NCBI GenBank assembly: GCA_900541555.1
Contig: UQKE01000050.1
Location: 1 to 17,107, forward strand
Length of the DNA stretch: 17,107 bases
Direction of reading: 5' to 3'
Origin: an uncultured Porphyromonadaceae bacterium
GTDB lineage: Bacteria; Bacteroidota; Bacteroidia; Bacteroidales; Muribaculaceae
Below, piece by piece: positions 1 to 7,052 of the stretch. The notes under the pieces are model-generated. The model was not told the origin of the DNA. It did not search any database and worked only from the letters and a program-made list of their open reading frames with translations. The stretch's first letter is position 1. Every line of letters begins with the position of its first letter. The translations under genes and the position numbers were made by a program.

Positions 1-2
1 AT

Positions 3-182
3 ACCGTTTATATGACCATTTACTTTTTGGGTGGTTCTGCCGGTACATTCGTTTCAGGTCTGTTTTGGCAACATTACGGATGGGCGGGCGTGGTAGGAGT
101 AGGAGTTGCCTTTACCGTGGCTTCCTTGTTCGTTAATTGCTTCCAACCAAGACTGCATAAGGATGAATGCTCAATATTCTGA
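3..182 (+). CDS. MFS transporter, C-terminal fragment (5' end outside window)
   Basis: An open frame from the window edge to a TGA at 180-182 encodes the last 59 residues of a membrane protein. It reads TVYMTIYFLGGSAGTF followed by a second hydrophobic stretch, GWAGVVGVGVAFTVASLF, and ends in a short polar tail. The Gly-rich segment GGSAGTFVSGLFW followed by a final hydrophobic helix is typical of TM11-TM12 of major facilitator superfamily drug/metabolite exporters (YnfM/arabinose-efflux-like branch). The substrate cannot be inferred from this fragment. No clear terminator follows. Confidence 0.7.
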   Translation, partial: TVYMTIYFLGGSAGTFVSGLFWQHYGWAGVVGVGVAFTVASLFVNCFQPRLHKDECSIF

Positions 183-580
183 CTAAAATAATTTTTGGAA
201 TGATCCTTTCAGTCTGAATATTTTTCATACCTTTGTACCGTAAGAGTTTCCCAAACAAGCAAAGCGATGCAGACCACGGCATTAGGGATAGTTGCCGGTT
301 CTTTACCTAAAAACGACGTGATTTTTCTAATGTGATTAAATTCAGATAGATATATTTCTTTTGCAGAAATACACGATAATCGTCGATTTTTGTTTCCTGC
401 ATGAGCGGCAAGTCTGACTTTGTTGCAAGAATTTGAATTAATTTAATTTTTTTGCGCTTGATTTGCATTATGTGTTTTCATTGATGCATTTGGCTCATTC
501 TTTTGCGGTTGATTGTTATACCCATTGTTCATTGCGATGAGGGAGAATGCCGTTTGGCGTAGCAAAATCGAATTGTTTTG
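183..580. other. AT-rich intergenic stretch without a convincing gene
   Basis: About 400 bp between the MFS gene and the promoter of the TPR gene. It contains one perfect -7 type box, TACCTTTG at 228-235, with no good -33 element (TTTC at 207-210 is 17 bp away). A 22-codon ATG frame (267-335, starting MQTTALGIVAGSLP) lies 32 bp downstream of that box. A weaker promoter-like pair is TTTG 389-392 and TGACTTTG 415-422, 22 bp apart. I see no terminator hairpin and no tRNA-like fold. The mini-ORF is unrecognised and may be chance or a gene remnant. Confidence 0.4.
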
Positions 581-612
581 TTTGTTCCACACTGCTCTTT
601 CGCTTATCTTTG
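581..612 (+). promoter_or_regulatory. Bacteroidota sigma-ABfr-type promoter for the TPR gene
   Basis: A -33 element TTTG (581-584) and a -7 element TATCTTTG (605-612, exact match to TAnnTTTG) are separated by 20 bp, the expected geometry. Transcription should start near 618-620, giving a leader of roughly 15 nt before the ATG at 633. The box lies inside the upstream extension of the same reading frame (ATG at 513), so translation cannot normally begin there. Confidence 0.8.
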
Positions 613-632
613 TGCCGTTTAAGCAGATAAAT

Positions 633-2675
633 ATGAATAAATTTAAATATAGCAAACGCATTTTGTTGTTTTTGCTGTCGGTTGTTTTTCTGCACCCTGT
701 ATCGGCGCAGTTGAACACGGAACGGATGCTTGTGATTGGTAAAAACGCTTTGTATTTCGAAGATTATTTGCTGTCGATACAATATTTTAATCAGGTCATA
801 AGTGCAAAGCCTTATTTGGCCGAGCCTTATTTTTTCAGAGGATTGGCGAAGTTCTATTTAGAGGATTTTCAAGGGGCAGAGGCCGATTGCAACTTGGCGC
901 TTGAACGCAACCCGTTTATTGTCGATGCTTATGAAGTGAGAGGTCTGTCGCGATTGTCCATCGGAAAGTTTAAGGAGGCGGCAGCCGACTACGACATGGG
1001 CTTGAAGTATTATCCCGAAAATCAGATATTTTTATTGAACAAGGCTATTGCATTGCAGAACGACAAGGACTATCCGGCATCACGAGCGACTTTCGACGTT
1101 TTGCTGGAGAAATATCCGAAATACGACAAGGCTTATCTTGGTCGCGCGCAATTGTTTTTGGCAGAAAAAGATACGATTTCGGCGATGTCGGATATTGACA
1201 AATGCATAGAGGCCAATGAAAATAATGTGACGGCCTATTTGGTTCGTTCGGATTTGAAATTGCGTACATCGCACGACTATGAAAGCGCATTGGCGGATAT
1301 GAACGCGGCAATCAAATTGGAACCCAAACAAGCCGATTTTTTCATCAATCGTGCATATTTGAAGTATAATTTGGATGACTATTTCGGTGCCATGTCGGAT
1401 TTCGATTATGCCATCGGGCTGGAGCCTGCGAATGTGGCGGCCCATTTCAATCGCGGTTTGTTGCGCATGGAGGTGCAGGATGTCAACAAGGCAATTGAGG
1501 ATTTTTCGTTTGTGATAGAGCAGGAACCGGATAATTACCGTGCATTGTACAATCGCGCAATGCTTTATCAACAGATACAAGATTATGGCAAGTCGATAAA
1601 AGATTTTGACAAGGTCATAGAGCAATTCCCGTATTTGCCGTCGCTTTATTACGCGAGAAGCGAAAGCAAGCGTCTGATGGGCGACATGAAAGGAGGCGAA
1701 CAGGACTATAACAAGTCGCGGCAAATGCAAAAAAATCACGAAGAGCGGCGGCATATCATAGCCGAGAACGATGAGGATTCTGATGATGCCCAAAAAGAGG
1801 AAACGCCGGAAGAAGTGATAAAGAAGTTTACTTCGTTGGTTACGGTGGAAAACGACAATGCAGTGAAGCCTGAATACGACAATAAATATCGGGGAAAGAT
1901 TCAAAATTACGATATTGCAGTCGAGCTGGAAGGAATTTATATACTGACCTATTACGACAGAACGACCGAATTGCGAACGAATGCATATTACCAGAAGGAA
2001 ATCGATGAAATGAATTCAAGTTATTTCCTTCGCGACAAACTGTACATCACAAATGTGGAAACTCGATTGACGGAGACTGAAATCGAAACGCAGTTCGGCT
2101 TGATACAACATTATTCAAGCCTTTTGTCGGGAGGCGACAAAAAGGCATTGGACTATTTCGGGCGGGCGTTAAGCTACACATTGGTGAAAAATTATGATTC
2201 CGCCATTGCCGATTTGTCGTCGGCCGTGGAGCTGAGTCCGCGTTTCGTGTTGGCCTATTTTGCGCGGGCGACGGCGAAATATTTCAAATTGTTGTCCGAC
2301 GAGGCGCAATCTGTCGGTTCGATACTTGAATCAGTGGGAATCGATTCGGCCGACCGGATGCTGGCGCAAGCCGAATTGAAGTCTGTGCTGGACGATTTGA
2401 ACAAAGTGATTGAATTGTCGCCGGATTTGGTTTATGCGTATTTCAACAAGGGCAATATCTATTATCATCAAAATGATTATACGGCAGCAATCAGTTGCTA
2501 TACGAGCGCCATTGACATCAAGTCGGATTTTGGTGAAGCCTACTACAATCGTGGCATCGCTTATTTGCGGCTTGGCAATTTGGACAAAGGAATGGCCGAT
2601 TTGAGCCGTGCTGGCGAGCTGGGTATAATGTCGTCGTATAATGTGATTAAGCGTATGCGCAGAACCGCGAATTGA
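633..2675 (+). CDS. Secreted/periplasmic TPR-repeat protein
   Basis: A 680-residue exported protein. I chose ATG 633 over the in-frame ATG 513 because the promoter lies between them and because 633 gives a clean signal peptide: basic MNKFKYSKR, hydrophobic core ILLFLLSVVFL, and cleavage after VSA (residues 23-25). Residues about 30-365 are a run of roughly ten tetratricopeptide repeats, with recurrent motifs such as AYFNRG/ALYNRA, Y..A..D...AI.L.P. A charged acidic linker (about 368-395, NDEDSDD) precedes a non-TPR segment of about 100 residues. Further TPRs (about 515-670) end the protein. TPR proteins are scaffolds for protein-protein contacts and the partner is unknown. This architecture is common among Bacteroidota envelope proteins. 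It appears monocistronic, since thrS has its own promoter. Confidence 0.85.
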   Translation: MNKFKYSKRILLFLLSVVFLHPVSAQLNTERMLVIGKNALYFEDYLLSIQYFNQVISAKPYLAEPYFFRGLAKFYLEDFQGAEADCNLALERNPFIVDAYEVRGLSRLSIGKFKEAAADYDMGLKYYPENQIFLLNKAIALQNDKDYPASRATFDVLLEKYPKYDKAYLGRAQLFLAEKDTISAMSDIDKCIEANENNVTAYLVRSDLKLRTSHDYESALADMNAAIKLEPKQADFFINRAYLKYNLDDYFGAMSDFDYAIGLEPANVAAHFNRGLLRMEVQDVNKAIEDFSFVIEQEPDNYRALYNRAMLYQQIQDYGKSIKDFDKVIEQFPYLPSLYYARSESKRLMGDMKGGEQDYNKSRQMQKNHEERRHIIAENDEDSDDAQKEETPEEVIKKFTSLVTVENDNAVKPEYDNKYRGKIQNYDIAVELEGIYILTYYDRTTELRTNAYYQKEIDEMNSSYFLRDKLYITNVETRLTETEIETQFGLIQHYSSLLSGGDKKALDYFGRALSYTLVKNYDSAIADLSSAVELSPRFVLAYFARATAKYFKLLSDEAQSVGSILESVGIDSADRMLAQAELKSVLDDLNKVIELSPDLVYAYFNKGNIYYHQNDYTAAISCYTSAIDIKSDFGEAYYNRGIAYLRLGNLDKGMADLSRAGELGIMSSYNVIKRMRRTAN

Positions 2676-2715
2676 TTTGCGGAAATTTCGGGTTCAAATA
2701 AATATTCGAAAATTA

Positions 2716-2744
2716 TTTGGGAAATAATAAAATGCGTAATTTTG
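2716..2744 (+). promoter_or_regulatory. Putative promoter of the thrS-infC-rpmI-rplT operon
   Basis: The -7 box TAATTTTG (2737-2744) is a full TAnnTTTG match. The nearest -33-like TTTG (2716-2719) is only 17 bp upstream, 3 bp shorter than the best promoters in this window. The predicted start near 2750 leaves a leader of about 45 nt before the thrS ATG at 2797. Confidence 0.6.
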
Positions 2745-2796
2745 CAGCCGAATCATGCATTTGTTGTATTTATGCATGTCAAAAATTTACACAATT

Positions 2797-4740
2797 ATGA
2801 AGATAACTTTTCCAGACGGGAGTATTAAGGATTACGAAGCAGGCATAACGCCGCTTCAAATAGCAGAAAGTATAAGCCCGCGCCTTGCGCAGGAAGTTTT
2901 GGCGGCAACAGTCGATGGCGAAGAATGGGATTTGACACGCCCGATAGTCGCCGACGCGGCAATTAAGCTTTTCAAATGGGAAGATCCGGAAGGCAAGCAC
3001 GCATTTTGGCACACATCGGCCCATTTGTTGGCAGAAGCACTTCAAGAATTATTTCCTGGCGTGAAATTCGGCATAGGTCCGGCCATTGAAAACGGATTTT
3101 ATTACGATATAGATCCGGGGGAAAACTCAATAACAAGCGCTGATTTCCCTCGCATTGAAGCGAAGATGGCGGAATTGGTGGCCAAGAAAGAATCTGTCGT
3201 GCGAAAAGAAATTGCAAAGACCGATGCTTTGAAAATGTTTGGCGACCGAGGTGAGGTTTATAAATGCGAATTGATTGAAGAATTGGCCGATGGCACGATC
3301 ACGACATACACGCAAGGTGCATTTACGGATTTGTGCAGAGGTCCTCATATTCCGAACACAGGAGCTATTAAAGCGGTGAAAGTGTTGTCGTTGGCCGGTG
3401 CATATTGGCGCGGCGACGAGAAGCGCAATCAGCTTGTTCGCGTTTATGGAATTTCGTTCCCTAAAAAGAAGATGCTCGACGAGTATTTGGTGATGCTTGA
3501 AGAAGCAAAAAAACGCGACCATCGAAAAATCGGCAAAGAAATGGAGCTTTTCATGTTCTCCGAAACAGTGGGAAAAGGATTGCCCATGTGGTTGCCAAAA
3601 GGAACGGAATTGCGATTGCGGTTGCAAGAATTTTTGCGCAAGATCCAACGCAAGTACGATTATAAAGAGGTAATAACGCCGCCTATTGGCAACAAAATGC
3701 TTTACGTCACTTCCGGACACTATGCGAAATATGGAAAAGATTCTTTCCAACCGATTCATACGCCGGAAGAAGGCGAAGAGTACTTCTTGAAGCCGATGAA
3801 CTGTCCGCATCATTGCGAAATTTATAAAAATACGCCTCATTCCTATCGTGAATTGCCGTTGCGCATTGCCGAATTCGGTACAGTGTGCCGTTACGAGCAA
3901 AGCGGCGAGCTTCATGGCTTGACACGTGTGCGGAGCTTCACGCAGGACGATGCCCATATATTCTGTCGTCCCGACCAAGTGAAGGATGAATTCCTTCGCG
4001 TGATGGATATCATTTCCATTGTTTTCAAGTCCATGAATTTTGAGCATTTTGAGGCTCAAATTTCGTTGCGCGACAAGGTGAATCGTGAAAAATACATTGG
4101 TTCTGAAGAAAATTGGGAAAAAGCAGAACAGGCGATCATTGAAGCATGTGAGGAAAAAGGGTTGCCGGCACGCATCGAATATGGCGAAGCCGCTTTCTAT
4201 GGCCCGAAACTCGATTTTATGGTGAAAGACGCCATTGGTCGCCGTTGGCAGTTGGGAACGATACAGGTGGACTACAATTTGCCGGAGCGTTTCGATCTCG
4301 AATACACAGGAGCCGACAATCAAAAACACCGTCCGGTGATGATCCACCGTGCGCCTTTCGGCTCGATGGAGCGTTTTGTTGCCGTGCTATTGGAGCATAC
4401 AGCGGGCAACTTGCCGCTGTGGTTGGCTCCGGAGCAGGCTGTCGTGCTTCCAATCAGTGAGAAATTCAACGATTATGCCGAAAAGGTTCGTTTGGAACTT
4501 GCGGCTGTCGGAATCCGTGCGATCGTCGACAATCGCAATGAAAAAATTGGCAAAAAAATACGTGATAACGAGTTGAAACGTATCCCGTATATGTTGGTCG
4601 TTGGTGAAAAAGAAGTGAATAACGAAGAAATTTCTGTAAGAAAACAGGGAGAAGGCGATAAAGGTTCGGTAAAAATTGCTACCTTTGCGCAAAATTTTCT
4701 TCGCGAAATAGAGGAACTGACAAATATTAAAGCAGATTAA
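2797..4740 (+). CDS. thrS: Threonyl-tRNA synthetase
   Basis: Attaches threonine to tRNA-Thr in the cytoplasm (647 residues). Domains in order: TGS domain (1-61, MKITFPDGS start), editing/SAD domain with the HxxxH motif HTSAH (H72, H76) and CRGPH downstream, class II catalytic core, and C-terminal anticodon-binding domain (about 545-640). The three catalytic zinc ligands are present: C336 in MNCPHH, H387 in DDAHIF and H517 in [13 protein letters not shown]. In-frame ATGs exist at 2755 and 2776. I chose 2797 because the TGS domain begins exactly there and the product length then fits the family; 2755 would also sit almost on the predicted transcription start. It is the first gene of a four-gene translation operon, and its stop overlaps the infC start by 1 nt (TAATG). 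Confidence 0.95.
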   Translation: MKITFPDGSIKDYEAGITPLQIAESISPRLAQEVLAATVDGEEWDLTRPIVADAAIKLFKWEDPEGKHAFWHTSAHLLAEALQELFPGVKFGIGPAIENGFYYDIDPGENSITSADFPRIEAKMAELVAKKESVVRKEIAKTDALKMFGDRGEVYKCELIEELADGTITTYTQGAFTDLCRGPHIPNTGAIKAVKVLSLAGAYWRGDEKRNQLVRVYGISFPKKKMLDEYLVMLEEAKKRDHRKIGKEMELFMFSETVGKGLPMWLPKGTELRLRLQEFLRKIQRKYDYKEVITPPIGNKMLYVTSGHYAKYGKDSFQPIHTPEEGEEYFLKPMNCPHHCEIYKNTPHSYRELPLRIAEFGTVCRYEQSGELHGLTRVRSFTQDDAHIFCRPDQVKDEFLRVMDIISIVFKSMNFEHFEAQISLRDKVNREKYIGSEENWEKAEQAIIEACEEKGLPARIEYGEAAFYGPKLDFMVKDAIGRRWQLGTIQVDYNLPERFDLEYTGADNQKHRPVMIHRAPFGSMERFVAVLLEHTAGNLPLWLAPEQAVVLPISEKFNDYAEKVRLELAAVGIRAIVDNRNEKIGKKIRDNELKRIPYMLVVGEKEVNNEEISVRKQGEGDKGSVKIATFAQNFLREIEELTNIKAD

Positions 4741-5306
4741 TGGTTAAAACTCCAGCTGGTTCGGGGGGTGGAACGCCTCAACGGAAAAACGACAAGAAAG
4801 ACGCTTACGCGATTAACGGGCAAATCCGCGCGAAAGAGGTGCGCTTAGTCGGCGACAATGTGGAACAAGGTGTGTATCCCTTGTCGCGTGCGTTGCAAAT
4901 AGCCGAGGATATGGAACTCGATTTGATCGAGATTTCTCCCAATGCGGTCCCTCCGGTCTGCAAGATATTGGATTATCAAAAGTTTCTTTATCAACAGAAG
5001 AAACGTTTGAAAGAACAAAAAGCGAAGTCGACAAAGGTGGTTGTGAAAGAAATACGTTTCGGACCGCAAACAGACGACCATGACTATAATTTCAAGTTGA
5101 AACATGCCATGGGCTTTTTGAAAGAAGGCGCAAAAGTGAAAGCCTACGTGTTTTTCCGCGGGCGTTCCATTTTGTTTAAAGAGCAAGGCGAAGTGTTGCT
5201 CCTTCGGTTTGCCAACGATTTGGAAGATTATGGCAAGGTGGAGCAAATGCCTGTCCTTGAAGGAAAGCGGATGACTATCATGTTGACGCCGAAAAAAGCG
5301 AAATAA
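4740..5306 (+). CDS. infC: Translation initiation factor IF-3
   Basis: Binds the 30S subunit, prevents premature 50S joining and monitors start codon/initiator tRNA choice (188 residues). The N-domain begins around residue 23 ([15 protein letters not shown]). [17 protein letters not shown] (65-81) is the family signature, followed by a Lys-rich helical linker and the C-domain starting [17 protein letters not shown]. The end, [12 protein letters not shown], is conserved. Upstream of the N-domain is a Gly/basic extension of about 20 residues ([17 protein letters not shown]). The start is the ATG overlapping the thrS stop by 1 nt, implying translational coupling. Unlike proteobacterial infC, no rare AUU start is needed here. 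Confidence 0.95.
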   Translation: MVKTPAGSGGGTPQRKNDKKDAYAINGQIRAKEVRLVGDNVEQGVYPLSRALQIAEDMELDLIEISPNAVPPVCKILDYQKFLYQQKKRLKEQKAKSTKVVVKEIRFGPQTDDHDYNFKLKHAMGFLKEGAKVKAYVFFRGRSILFKEQGEVLLLRFANDLEDYGKVEQMPVLEGKRMTIMLTPKKAK

Positions 5307-5307
5307 C

Positions 5308-5319
5308 GTCGGAAACGAC
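5308..5319 (+). other. Short GNRA-capped hairpin between infC and rpmI
   Basis: GTCG-GAAA-CGAC begins 2 nt after the infC stop. It forms a 4-bp GC-rich stem closed by a GAAA tetraloop. There is no U-tract, so it is not a terminator. It may stabilise a processing end or do nothing. The remaining 33 nt before rpmI are A/T-rich and end in an A-rich run just before the ATG, as is common for Bacteroidota starts. Confidence 0.35.
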
Positions 5320-5352
5320 ATTCAATAAAATAGTAATTTAAAAAGAAAAAAA

Positions 5353-5550
5353 ATGCCAAAGGTTAAGACTAATTCCGGTGCCAAAAAGAGGTTCGCCCTT
5401 ACCGGATCAGGAAAGATTAAAAGAAAACATGCTTACAAAAGTCATATTCTTACGAAGAAGACTAAAAAGCAAAAAAGAAACCTCGGACACTTCGCAGTAT
5501 TGTCGTCGGCAGACCGTCGCAACGTGCGCGACTTGTTGTGCTTGAGATAA
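5353..5550 (+). CDS. rpmI: 50S ribosomal protein L35
   Basis: A 65-residue, strongly basic protein beginning [14 protein letters not shown] and containing [19 protein letters not shown], the L35 signature. It assembles into the large ribosomal subunit and contacts 23S rRNA. Length matches the family. It sits 46 nt after infC in the conserved order infC-rpmI-rplT, which in other bacteria is controlled by L20. The C-terminus (DLLCLR) is slightly divergent from the usual DLLGM/K type ending. Confidence 0.95.
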   Translation: MPKVKTNSGAKKRFALTGSGKIKRKHAYKSHILTKKTKKQKRNLGHFAVLSSADRRNVRDLLCLR

Positions 5551-5596
5551 TCGAGTGTGGTTTTTTACTTTTAATTACAACATTTTATTATTAACC

Positions 5597-5638
5597 GAAT
5601 GTTCTGCTCAAAAGTGCAATTTTTTGCCGCTGACATTC
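5597..5638 (+). promoter_or_regulatory. Nested stem-loop in the rpmI-rplT intergenic leader
   Basis: The 104-nt gap between rpmI and rplT is unusually long for this operon. It contains an outer pair GAATGT (5597-5602) / ACATTC (5633-5638) enclosing an inner pair CAAAA (5609-5613) / TTTTG (5622-5626). The outer stem ends 16 nt before the rplT start. L20 is known to repress its own operon through leader RNA structures in Escherichia coli and Bacillus subtilis, so a regulatory role is possible but unproven. A weak promoter-like box, TACTTTTA (5566-5573), precedes it. Confidence 0.3.
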
Positions 5639-5654
5639 AAAAAACAAAAGAAAA

Positions 5655-6005
5655 ATGCCAAGATCAGTAAATCATGTAGCTTCAAGAGCTAAAAGAAAAA
5701 GAATTTTAAAACTCACGAGAGGTTATTTCGGATGCCGCAAAAACGTGTGGACGGTCGCTAAGAACACTTGGGAAAAGGGTTTGACTTATGCTTATCGCGA
5801 TCGCAAGAACAAAAAACGCAATTTCCGCGCGTTGTGGATTCAACGTATAAATGCAGCTGCTCGTTTGGAGGATTTGTCTTATTCTAAATTGATGGGTCTC
5901 ATCCATAAAGCAGGCATTGAAATCAATCGCAAAGTGCTCGCCGACCTTGCAATGAACAATCCCGAAGCATTCAAAGCGATTGTGGATAAGGTTAAAAATG
6001 CTTAA
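5655..6005 (+). CDS. rplT: 50S ribosomal protein L20
   Basis: A 116-residue basic protein with the L20 hallmarks: an N-terminal extended basic tail ([20 protein letters not shown]), the conserved RGYFG segment, and the globular domain [21 protein letters not shown] through [17 protein letters not shown]. It is an early-assembly protein of the 50S subunit that binds 23S rRNA, and in several bacteria it autoregulates this operon. It is the last gene of the operon, with a strong intrinsic terminator 19 nt after its stop codon. The position usually occupied by Ala in GYFGARKN is Cys here. Confidence 0.96.
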   Translation: MPRSVNHVASRAKRKRILKLTRGYFGCRKNVWTVAKNTWEKGLTYAYRDRKNKKRNFRALWIQRINAAARLEDLSYSKLMGLIHKAGIEINRKVLADLAMNNPEAFKAIVDKVKNA

Positions 6006-6023
6006 AACATAGCGTTTTCTGGT

Positions 6024-6051
6024 AAAAAGCCCCTTAATAGGGGCTTTTTTT
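6024..6051 (+). terminator. Intrinsic terminator of the thrS-rplT operon
   Basis: AAAAAGCCCC (6024-6033), loop TTAATA, GGGGCTTTTT (6040-6049), continuing into further T residues to 6051. This is a perfect 10-bp stem whose A/T part doubles as the U-tract, so it may also work in reverse. It separates the ribosomal operon from the RNA gene whose promoter begins 11 bp later. Confidence 0.93.
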
Positions 6052-6061
6052 ATGCGCATAA

Positions 6062-6093
6062 GTTGGAAATACGGAAAGGAATCTTTATATTTG
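6062..6093 (+). promoter_or_regulatory. Promoter of the Bacteroidales-1/6S RNA
   Basis: The -7 box TATATTTG (6086-6093) is an exact TAnnTTTG match. GTTG (6062-6065), a one-mismatch -33 element, lies exactly 20 bp upstream. Predicted transcription start is about 6098-6100. No coding start follows at usual distance, consistent with a non-coding product. Confidence 0.75.
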
Positions 6094-6098
6094 CAATA

Positions 6099-6330
6099 GA
6101 CAAAGAGAAAGAATTACCACATCAAAGCAGATTGGGAAACTCATCAAATAAAACGAAATGCCGAGACAATTTTCTTTCTCTAATGGCGGGCCTCATTCCG
6201 CAAGGAAGTCGAAAGACCGGAGGATTACAAAAGGGGGAGAAATCTCAAATCCTGTCTATCGGAGTTTCATCGCACTCTTTGATGTGGCATCATAACGGCG
6301 GCAAGACTTAGGGTCTTGCCGCTGTTTTTT
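6099..6330 (+). ncRNA. ssrS: Bacteroidales-1 RNA, likely the 6S RNA of this lineage
   Basis: A non-coding unit of about 230 nt bounded by its own promoter and terminator directly downstream of rplT. That is the location and boundary pattern reported for the Bacteroidales-1 RNA motif, later assigned to 6S RNA, which binds the housekeeping RNA polymerase holoenzyme. Pairings that I traced give a long irregular rod: perfect 11-bp stem CCACATCAAAG (6117-6127) / CTTTGATGTGG (6277-6287); GAAACTC (6136-6142) / GAGTTTC (6262-6268); an A-rich unpaired stretch (6143-6160) that could be part of the central bubble; AGACA (6164-6168) / TGTCT (6253-6257); TTTCTC (6175-6180) / GAGAAA (6237-6242); TAAT (6181-6184) / ATTA (6224-6227); CCTC (6191-6194) / GAGG (6220-6223). 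Two GNRA-capped hairpins, TTCC-GCAA-GGAA (6196-6207) and GTC-GAAA-GAC (6208-6217), form the apex. The 82-codon frame at 6063 overlaps the promoter and looks spurious. The RNA identity comes from position and fold; no alignment was run. Confidence 0.85.
6296..6330 (+). terminator. Intrinsic terminator of the 6S-like RNA
   Basis: GCGGCAAGAC (6298-6307), loop TTAGG, GTCTTGCCGC (6313-6322). It is extended outward by a G-T and a C-G pair (6296-6297 with 6323-6324) and followed by six T residues (6325-6330). A very stable rho-independent terminator for the plus strand. Confidence 0.93.
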
Positions 6331-6360
6331 GTGGATTGTTCAGATACTTTTGTGTTGTTG

Positions 6361-6374
6361 GCGGCGTTTGCCGC
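6361..6374. other. GC-rich hairpin in the convergent gap
   Basis: GCGGC-GTTT-GCCGC, a perfect 5-bp stem with a 4-nt loop, lies between the RNA terminator and the end of the minus-strand hydrolase gene. Neither strand has a T-tract directly after it (on the plus strand the T9 run starts 11 nt later), so it is at best an imperfect terminator. Confidence 0.35.
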
Positions 6375-6384
6375 GGAATGTCGC

Positions 6385-6402
6385 TTTTTTTTTGGGGGGG
6401 GG
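6385..6402. repeat. Adjacent homopolymer runs T9 and G9
   Basis: Nine T (6385-6393) are followed immediately by nine G (6394-6402), ending 5 bp beyond the stop codon of the minus-strand metallo-hydrolase. On the minus strand this reads C9A9. The run is non-coding on the called annotation. It could be slippage-prone in vivo, part of a degenerate 3' end, or a sequencing/assembly error hot spot. Confidence 0.8.
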
Positions 6403-6407
6403 ATATT

Positions 6408-7052
6408 TTATCGGGCAAGGTATGGATTGTGCCGGCTTTCGAACCCGATTGTAGTTTGTGGGCCATGACCTGTGAGGACAATGGTTTCAGGGGGCAGCGA
6501 AAGCAATTTGTTTTCAATATTGTTGATTAGCGCATCATAGTCTCCTCCGGGAAGGTCGGTGCGGCCAATGCTCATGTGGAAAAGCGCATCGCCGGAAAAG
6601 ACGATGCCTTCTGTGGGGAAATAGAGAGCGATGTGGCCTTTTGTGTGTCCTGCGATATGGAGCACGCGGCATTCTTCGTCGGCAACTTTGATCAATTGCC
6701 CGTCGGCGAGGTCTGTTTGGATTGAGATTTCGCCCTCGTCGTATGGAATGCCAAATAAGCGAGCTTGTGCCGTTAGCGATTGCGCCAGATAGTTGTCGGC
6801 AACAGAGCAGGCTGTTTGAAGCCCATAGGTCGTTTCGATGAAATGATTGCCCGCTGCATGGTCGACATGCATGTGGGTGTTGAATAGCTGTTGCAATGAT
6901 AAATTGTTGTTTTCGATAAATTCAGCGACAGCCGTTCGTTCGGAGTTGTCCATCATGCCGGGGTCGATAATGGCGGCTTTTTTACTTTGCTCGTTCCATA
7001 CGATGTAGGTGTGTTCTCCAAAGGGATTGAATGTGAATTTGTGGATTTTCAT
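6408..7052 (-). CDS. MBL-fold metallo-hydrolase, glyoxalase-II-like
   Basis: A 214-residue cytoplasmic metallo-beta-lactamase-fold hydrolase. The metal-binding set is complete: THMHVDH (H60, H62, D64, H65), H136 in AGHTKGH, bridging D155 in FSGDALF and H196 in LTGHGP. SIGRTDLPGG and the length of about 210 residues place it with the hydroxyacylglutathione hydrolase-like group that includes YcbL-type proteins. The C-terminal substrate-binding domain of true glyoxalase II (about 250 residues) is absent, so the thioester substrate is uncertain. It is the last gene of a minus-strand operon and its ATG overlaps the rsmG stop by 4 nt (ATGA). No canonical terminator follows it. Confidence 0.88.
   Translation of the reverse strand: MKIHKFTFNPFGEHTYIVWNEQSKKAAIIDPGMMDNSERTAVAEFIENNNLSLQQLFNTHMHVDHAAGNHFIETTYGLQTACSVADNYLAQSLTAQARLFGIPYDEGEISIQTDLADGQLIKVADEECRVLHIAGHTKGHIALYFPTEGIVFSGDALFHMSIGRTDLPGGDYDALINNIENKLLSLPPETIVLTGHGPQTTIGFESRHNPYLAR

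Noticed and set aside
1080..1904. Minus-strand frame of 274 codons opposite the TPR gene
   Set aside because: It is rich in His/Arg/Ile/Phe with no domain, typical of an antisense shadow of TPR codons.
2755..2796. Upstream thrS starts at 2755 and 2776
   Set aside because: They would add residues before the conserved TGS start MKITFPDGS, and 2755 sits almost at the predicted transcription start.
3127..4347. Long minus-strand frame of 406 codons opposite thrS
   Set aside because: It is a mirror of the thrS codon pattern; the plus strand carries complete threonyl-tRNA synthetase motifs across the same stretch.
6063..6311. An 82-codon plus-strand frame downstream of rplT
   Set aside because: Its start overlaps the promoter boxes, its composition is not protein-like (Lys/Ser/Gly-rich with no domain), and it is almost entirely covered by the structured RNA and ends in the terminator stem.
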